This document shows, piece by piece, positions 57,621-64,000 of a DNA stretch of 64,000 nucleotides. The notes beneath the pieces were generated by a model. It worked only from the letters and a program-made list of their open reading frames with translations, ran no database searches and was not told the DNA's origin. Position 1 is the stretch's first letter. Each line of letters begins with the position of its first letter. Source of the DNA: Cynocephalus volans (lineage: Eukaryota > Chordata > Mammalia > Dermoptera > Cynocephalidae); the NCBI RefSeq assembly GCF_027409185.1, contig NC_084464.1:44367095-44431094 (forward strand), given 5' to 3'. The position numbers were made by a program, and so were the translations under genes.

Positions 57621-58615
57621 GATCAATGGAACAGAAAAGAGAGCCCAGAAATAAACCCATGCGTTCATGGTCAATCGATTTTCAACAAGGGTACCAAGAA
57701 CACATAATGAGAGAAGGACAGTCTTTTCAATTCACGGTGTTGACAAAACTGGATATCCACATGCAGAAAAATGAAATTGGACCCTTTTCTCACAACATAT
57801 CCAAAAATCAACTCAAAATGCATTAAAAACTTAAATGTAAGACCTAAAAGTGTAAAAACACTAGAGAAAAACTTAGAGGGAAACTATAAAACGTTGGTCT
57901 GGGCAATGATTCTTTTTGGATTTGACCCCAAAAGAGCAGGCAACTAAAGCAAAAATACAGAAATGGGACTATATCCAAATAAAAGTTTCTGTACAACAAA
58001 GGAAACTACAGAGTGAAGAGACAACGTCACTACTGGGAAAAAATGTTTGCAAGCAATACATTTGATAACGGTTAATAACCAAAATATATAAGGACCTCAA
58101 AAAACTCAACAGTATCAAAAACAAATAACCTGATCTAAAAAAGGGCAAATGAGCTGAATACACATTTCTCAAAAGTAGACATACAAAGAGTCAGCAGTTA
58201 TATGAAAAAATGTTCAACTTTACTAATCATTAGGGAAATGCAAATTAAAACTATGATGAGATATCACCTCACAGAATGGCTATCACCAAAAAGATGAAAG
58301 ATAAGTGTTGGTGAGGATGTGCAGAAAAGGGAGCCCTTGTACTCTGTTGGTGGGAATGTAAATTGGTACAGTCATTATGTAAAACTGTATGGAGGGCCCT
58401 CAAAAAACTAAAAATAGAGCTATCCTATAATCCAGCCATCCCACTACAGAGTTTATATCCTAAGGACTTGAAATCAGTGTCAAAGAGATATCTGAACTCA
58501 CATTATTTATATATATGATCTCACATTTTCATTACAGCATTATTTATAATAGCCATCTTATGAAATTAACCCGTGTCCATCAATGGATGAATAAATAAAG
58601 AAAATATGGTGCATG
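57621..58615 (+). mobile_element. L1 ORF2 fragment, sense
   Basis: 'gatcaatggaacagaaaaga', 'aaataaacccatgcgttcat', 'gggaaatgcaaattaaaact' and 'gttggtgggaatgtaaattg' in normal ORF2 order, with many stops. It overlaps in ORF2 coordinates with the antisense piece to its left. Confidence 0.88.
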
Positions 58616-58619
58616 TACC

Positions 58620-58930
58620 TTATATCTCCTCTCATGCCTCATGCTGCATCATAATATGGTGGAGAAGTGGTAGGGGAAGCAGGCACATGCAAAAGGGGCA
58701 ATACGTGTGGGGCTGTCTCAGTTTATAACAACCTACCCTCACAGTAACTAATTCAGTCCTGTGACAGCAAGAACTCATTCTTGAGAGAATTAACCAAGTC
58801 CTGCGAGTGGAATTAATCCCTCTTAATGACCTAATTGCTTCTTAAAGGCTCTCCCTCCAACACCACCACAGCAGGCACCAGATTTCCAGCACATGAATTC
58901 ATGGAACACACTCAAATCACAGCACTGTCT
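58620..58930 (-). mobile_element. MaLR LTR fragment, antisense
   Basis: 'cctcaatgacc'-type order is degraded, but 'ttaatgacctaattgcttct', 'aaggctctccctccaacac' and 'cactcaaatcacagca' fit the end of a MaLR LTR. Truncated. Confidence 0.6.
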
Positions 58931-58949
58931 CTATTTAAGTATATTATAT

Positions 58950-59220
58950 TTGTGACTACTGATAATCTTTTCTCTTTTTGAATTTTAGATCTGGTTCTTA
59001 AAATCGTTTTCTACCTCAAGGTCCTAAAGATATTCTCTAATATTGTCTTCTGGAAGTTTTTATTGCTTTTTACCTATCGATATACAATTCTACTGAAATT
59101 AATATGTGTATGATGTGAGATGTGTCAAATTTTATTTTATTTTTTGATAAGAATATTTGGTTGATCCAGCAGCATTTATCAGCAAGCCCATTGTTTCCTG
59201 GCTGCTTGATCAAAAATAAT
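58950..59220 (-). mobile_element. L1 ORF2 fragment, antisense
   Basis: 'tcttctggaagtttttattg', 'ttggttgatccagcagcatt' and 'tgtttcctggctgcttgat' resemble antisense L1 ORF2. Old. Confidence 0.6.
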
Positions 59221-59229
59221 TAGATCACA

Positions 59230-60520
59230 AAACAGGCACAAAAGAGAACATACTGTAACATTTAGTTTATATATTGTCACTAAGCATGTTTAGGGATACA
59301 TACCAGGTTTTGAAGGTATACTGAGAAGCAAAGAAGTGATTGCTGTGAAAGTCTGGATGGTGAGTTATGTTGGTAGGAAGGGAGAGCAGTGTCGACAGGA
59401 AAAGTCACGTTGGGGCCTCTGGGTTCCAGGCCCAGTGTGCTATTTCTTGATCTGGGTGGTGGTTCCATGGATGTTGGCATTATAATGATCAATTAAGTTG
59501 TACATTTATGCTTTATGTGTTTTTCTGTATGTGTGTTCTATTTTACTATATAGTGTTAAAAATGCAAAATATTTGCTTTCCTGAACAGACCCCAGTAATC
59601 AATATTTATTGAGTACTAGGTGATTAACGTATTTTAATGTGCAGCAGTTAACTACGAACATACTGTGACATAATACACCTACTGCAAGGCTATGATAAGA
59701 ATTAAATAAAGTAAAGTATCTGGAAGTGCATAATTCAGTGCCTGGTGGGAAATAAACAATAATTCATTATTTGATTTTCCCTTCGTTATCTGTGCACAAT
59801 AAGCCCATGGCAAACAGAGTTGGGATAGATCTTTCTCACAGTTCCCAATTCTTCTATAACAGGAATAGCAGTGAGATATCAGCATCATAGCTTTTTATGT
59901 ATGCTTTTAATATTAGCAGAGATTTCCCATAGAGACATGTAAATCCAGGCAACACGTCTCTTTCACTTTAGATGCTCAGCTGCTCCAAACCTCACGCTAT
60001 TGCCTTACTCTGAAAATACTCATCCCTCACTAACCATCTAACCATGACCTAATTCATTCCACTAAAGGAAATTTTCAACCTTTCTTATCAACATCTAACT
60101 TAGTCATCCGATCCTCCCTTGATTTCTCTTTAAGACTTTATCATAAAGACCTTCTAGTCAGATATACCTGCTGGAAATAAGTGATGCTGCCTCACTCTTT
60201 ATCCCCATTGGCTACAGAAAAACCAGTAAATCTGAGAAGGGTTGGGGATTCCCAATAGTAAATCTCACTTGCTCTTTTTTCTGCAAAGTGTCTCACCCAG
60301 AAGAAAAGAACCAACACCCAGACAGGTAGGAAGATTGATCCCTTTGGGTGCCACCTCCAAAAGGAAAGAAACTACGTTTCTTCTAAAAGACCTCCTGTTC
60401 CTCCCTTAGTTATTAAATACCGGTTTCTAATGAACATCTGGGAATCCACAAAGCATGGGATTTCTGTTGTCACCACACTATCTCTGTGTATAATCCTTCA
60501 TAACCAACCTTGGGTACAAT
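59230..60520. other. intergenic, mostly unassigned
   Basis: A LINE-like 3' end may lie at about 59,440-59,560 ('gatctgggtggtggttccat', 'ttaagttgtacatttatgc') and a MIR-like tail at about 59,680-59,770. No gene. Confidence 0.4.
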
Positions 60521-61329
60521 CCTGTACCTTATTCCAAACATATTTTGGAGATTATTCCATAGCACGTTACCGAGTCTTTCTCATTTTTTTTCTTCCAGCT
60601 GCAGAGTGTTAAATTATTTGGATGTGTATCAGTTTATTCATACATTCACCTTTGTTTCCCAGTGTTATTTCTGATTTCTCCTAAGGTAAGATCTACTAGG
60701 CATTCTCCTATGTCACACAGAAGTATGTCACATAATCCTGAGGGACTCAGAAATACATATTTTCCTTTAGAGTTGTGGCTTTGCCCTGAAGACCTTGTGA
60801 AATGACGTAAGGGGAGGAATGCATCCCAAGCCAAAGAGTCAGCATGCTACTCATTTTTATCTGAGAGACAGAAAAAGATCGAGGTGTTGAAGCTCATCCT
60901 TAATCTAAGTTTAAGAAGTACTCGGGTTTAGTTACTTCATTTTTAAATCAAAGCGGAAGAGTCCTAAGAACATGATTATAAAAATTTTGAGGGTATATCC
61001 TTTACAAGTTACCTGAATTTCTTATATTTGTTGTCCCCTTCCTGTACCCTACGGTGTGAAGAGACCTGTGTTTTTGTCTTAGAGAATGCATGGATGTAGG
61101 AGTCCACCATGATCAGAGTTCAGCACGGGCTTTCTCCTAGCTCAGCTAAATATGCCTAATCACAGAATGCAGAAAACACAGGAAGCATCAAGGAACAAGG
61201 CAAGAAACCTTCCAGATTCACATCTGACCAAAATTCAGGAATATAAATGAAAACCATTGTTGTATGTGATGTAATCTTCCCTCACTCTTTTCTCTCTACT
61301 TCTTATTCTTGAAACTATACGAAGCAGAT

Positions 61330-61676
61330 GATTTTCATTCCATATTTATTAGAGAAAAATTTAATAAAGTAATGTGCGTAAAAGATGAGTTCAGATGCAC
61401 AGGGGGCAGTTAAGGGTTGAATACAAAGGGGACTGGGAAAGAATGAAGATCAGGTACTGCAGTCAACACTGGGACTTCCAGGCCAAGGGCAGAGGCTGAG
61501 GAAGGCCACCAGGGAGGACATTGTTTGTAGGGTCACCGAACCAGGAGCAAACCAGGTCCTGAGAAAGACTCTCTTTGTGTGAGCATAAGAGCCAAGCAGG
61601 AAAACTTTTCATGCTGCAAAGAAGCTGGGACAGAAGGTTTCTCCTCGGGTGTCGTCTTCACTTCAGCTCAGGAGTC
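61330..61676 (-). CDS. DRB: DRB copy 2 exon 6 (last residues, stop, 3'UTR)
   Basis: Coding 61,676-61,663 ends ...GLLS and TGA (61,665-61,663). Acceptor CTGCAG as in copy 1. A few 3'UTR differences distinguish the copies. Confidence 0.9.
61345..61350 (-). terminator. DRB: DRB copy 2 polyA signal AATAAA
   Basis: AATAAA on -, at the same place as in copy 1. Confidence 0.75.
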
Positions 61677-63557
61677 CTGCAGAAGACACGGGAGAATGTT
61701 GTTTCCAGACCTAAGTCAACAAACAGGTTAATTCTTCTTCTCTTGGACCTTATGTGATAGCATTACAGTAAAAAGAAAAAAAATTCTTACGTCTCCTTGA
61801 GACAATGCTTCTTTAGAGCACAGGCCTTTTATTAAGTGGAGAGAAGCAGCTTTATTATAAATCGCCTGATCAGAAATTTGAATTCAACAGCTTTCCTATT
61901 ACTTCTTTGTCAGGTATTGTCACCTCTACCATCTATTCTAGGGAAACCAAATCTATCTCTAAAAGAGGATTAAAGGGCATTACCTGTTGGCTGAAGTCCA
62001 GAATTTCCTGGGAAAGAAAGGGGAAGATATATACTTTTAAAAAATATGGAGGAAAATCTATCCCCACATACAAAGTCCCCAGCACCAAATCTTCCACCTA
62101 GATTTCTCTAAGACCGCAACCCACATCAGCTGGGGGAGAGAGGACAGCAGAAACTGAGAGCGTGTAACCTACAAAGCTTCTGTCACACAAATCCAGCCTA
62201 ACTTCGATAGCCTTAGTGGCTCTTCTTCATTTGCCCCAGGTTCTCTACCCAAGATCTCTATGCTTGTTAACCTTCTCTTGCCTCTGTAAGTCATAACCCC
62301 TTATGCTTTGACACAGTAACCATGGATCGTTGATTTCTGGATTTCCAAAAAATCTGAGGTCAAATGGGAAAAAAAAGGCTTTATACAGGTCCATAGATAC
62401 ACAGATGACTAACTTGAGCAAAGCCATATTTCTTCCTCCAGTAAAGTCTATGGGTAGTCTCAGTTATCAAAAGGTGCCTTACCTTTCTGATTCCTGAAGT
62501 AGATGAATAGCCCCACCCCAAGGAACAGCAGGCCCAGCACAAAGCCCCCAATTCCACTCAGCATCCTGCTCTGTGCAGATTCAGACTGTGCCCCTGAGAG
62601 AAGAAGCCAAGTTTAGAGATTTTTATCCCAAGTCTAACTTCTCTATTTGAGACCCTGAGATTCAGCGATTTGTGAATGGGGGAAGAAACCCGAACTAGAA
62701 GAGCTAGAATAATTGGTCTTTTCTGGAAAAGAGATTTGAAAACATCACACTGAGTATCTACAAGGTTCACGCACTGAACTCAATTAAATATCATAGCCCT
62801 GAAATGACATCTGATGTATGACGAGTCTGGAACTCAGTGAGGTTAAGTATAGCTTGTCTAGGATGACAGAGCTAATAAAAGGCAGAACTGAGACTGAGCT
62901 CCCTCATGTCAGGAAGGCCCCACATTGCTCCTCTTCTCAGATCAGAATGAACAGCTCAGAGCAGCAGCATCAGAAATGCAAGCCCAGCTCCAGAGACAGG
63001 GTCTGAAACCCAGGGCCACCTGGGTGACTGTGACCTATAGTATCATGGGAAGGTTCACAGCCTCTTTTCTGCCTGCCAAGTGTAATTGCTTCTTCAGGGG
63101 GTATAAGTATTTGGAGAAGCTGTTCACAGGGCTACCCCCAGTGACCTGTGCTGAAGGAGAAGAAACAATACAGCAAACAAAAATATGGTGAGGGGAGAGG
63201 AGAAACTGACACTAGCATTAAGCAAAACCCCCTTCCTGGTGCGTGAGAAATTTATGAGGTCAGAAAGCTTCTCACTCCATTCCACCGTGATAGGGCTCAT
63301 CCGGCTCGTGTGCGTCACTTGGCAGGTGTAAACCTCTCCACTCTGAGGAACCGTTTCAAGCATCACCAGGGTCTGGAAGGTCCAGTCTCCATTCTGAATC
63401 AGGCCTGTGGAGACCACCCCGGTTTCCTCTTTCTGGCCATTCCGGAACCACCTGACTTCAATGTTGCCTGGATAGAAACCATCCACAGAGCAGACCAGGA
63501 GGTTGTGATGCTGCAATGGTTGGGTCTTCATAGGATACACAGTCACTGTAGGCTCAA
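61663..63557 (-). CDS. DRB: MHC class II DR beta chain, copy 2, 3' part
   Basis: Second DR beta gene in the same orientation, about 26.3 kb from copy 1. Coding parts visible are 63,557-63,276 (beta-2), 62,593-62,483 (connecting peptide and TM), 62,007-61,984 (cytoplasmic) and 61,676-61,663 (tail end and stop). All are in frame with intact splice sites, and the beta-2, TM and tail residues equal those of copy 1. Exons 1-2 and the promoter lie beyond the window, so it cannot be said whether this copy is complete, or whether its peptide-binding domain differs. The exon 5 donor lies in GTAATG rather than GTAAAT. Confidence 0.93.
61984..62007 (-). CDS. DRB: DRB copy 2 exon 5
   Basis: 24 bp, identical to copy 1. 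Donor GTAATG, with one intron base fewer than copy 1. Confidence 0.92.
62483..62593 (-). CDS. DRB: DRB copy 2 exon 4 (TM)
   Basis: 111 bp, same protein as copy 1. Confidence 0.95.
63276..63557 (-). CDS. DRB: DRB copy 2 exon 3 (beta-2 domain)
   Basis: 282 bp, same protein as copy 1, one silent change seen near 63,520. Confidence 0.96.
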
Positions 63558-63608
63558 CTAGGAGAGAAAATGGTGAGGAAGGCAGAGTAAGTCTCCTTGG
63601 TTGGCTGC

Positions 63609-63631
63609 CTTTCTTTCTTTCTTTCTTTCTC
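63609..63631. repeat. (TTTC)n microsatellite, short allele
   Basis: Counterpart of the 84-bp tract at 37,286-37,369. The TC part is absent here. Confidence 0.93.
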
Positions 63632-64000
63632 CAAACCTAGGCTCAGGTCTCAGGCCTGCCTCCCTCAAAGCTGGCCATGTAGCCTAATATTGTCATGAGC
63701 CTTGAATTTAGTCCTTACAGCAGGGGCCCATTAGATTTGAGAATGTTGGAGAAAATTGCATTTTTTTTCATAGCTCAAAATAGTTATTCATTGTTTAACT
63801 GAAGTGTTTGCAAACCTTTGCAAGGCATCTAGGGTACTAATTAAAAGAGTGATTTCTGGAGCCAGGATGCCTGTGTTCAAGTCCAGCCTCTGCCTCTTAC
63901 TGGCTGATCCTGAGAGAGAATTTTAAATTTCCATCTACTTCAGCTTTCTCACTTACAAAGGCAGATAATGATATTAACTTATCTATTACAGTTAAGTGCT

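Larger units (their letters stand above)
60521..64000 (-). repeat. segmental duplication, copy 2 (continues past window)
   Basis: Collinear with 34,141-37,736 at an offset of about 26.3 kb and visibly near-identical, introns and MIRs included. It has 60,907-61,069 that copy 1 lacks, and lacks the 224 bp of copy 1 at 35,398-35,621. Confidence 0.95.

Overview
This is mammalian genomic DNA from the class II region of the MHC. It carries the 3' part of the DRA gene on the + strand, one complete DRB gene on the - strand, and the 3' half of a second, nearly identical DRB copy on the - strand, cut by the window end. The order and orientation (DRA forward, DRB genes reversed) match other placental MHCs. 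The genes have short exons with GT/AG introns, and interspersed repeats fill most of the rest. There are no Alu elements. Two SINEs (11,169 and about 51,564) look tRNA-Ile-derived and resemble what I remember of colugo (Dermoptera) SINEs, so a colugo such as Galeopterus is my best guess for the organism. That is inference.

Layout. 1-2,300: DRA intron 2, exons 3-5 and polyA sites. 2,300-8,640: intergenic, with old antisense L1 and a 1.6-kb composite element (L1-like 5'UTR + tandem repeat + A-rich tail). 8,640-24,830: a nested retroelement stack. An ERVL-type (MLT2-like) LTR is split by a class I provirus on + (9,168-24,544), which holds a SINE, a MaLR-type LTR and a second provirus on - (14,947-21,942, Phe-type primer site, ERV-F-like); that one is in turn hit by a short L1. 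24,830-34,140: solo LTRs, L1 fragments, a Tigger fragment and a mariner-type MITE split by a MaLR LTR. 34,141-45,650: DRB copy 1 with all six exons and an upstream S-X-Y promoter. 45,650-60,520: intergenic, with a second L1 5'UTR/VNTR/3'UTR composite (53,302-55,359, 18-bp target duplication) and an opposed pair of L1 fragments. 60,521-64,000: duplicated DRB block, exons 6 to 3.

DRA and DRB encode the alpha and beta chains of the DR heterodimer, which presents peptides to CD4 T cells. The spliced reading frames of DRB copy 1 (266 codons plus stop) and of the visible DRA exons are intact. Both proviruses are defective. The most unusual items are the two ORF-less L1-derived VNTR composites, the low-divergence but reverse-transcriptase-deleted provirus whose 3' LTR alone has a triplicated 39-bp U3 start, the loss of the alpha-2 N-glycosylation site in DRA, and the DRB segmental duplication with copy-specific deletions.
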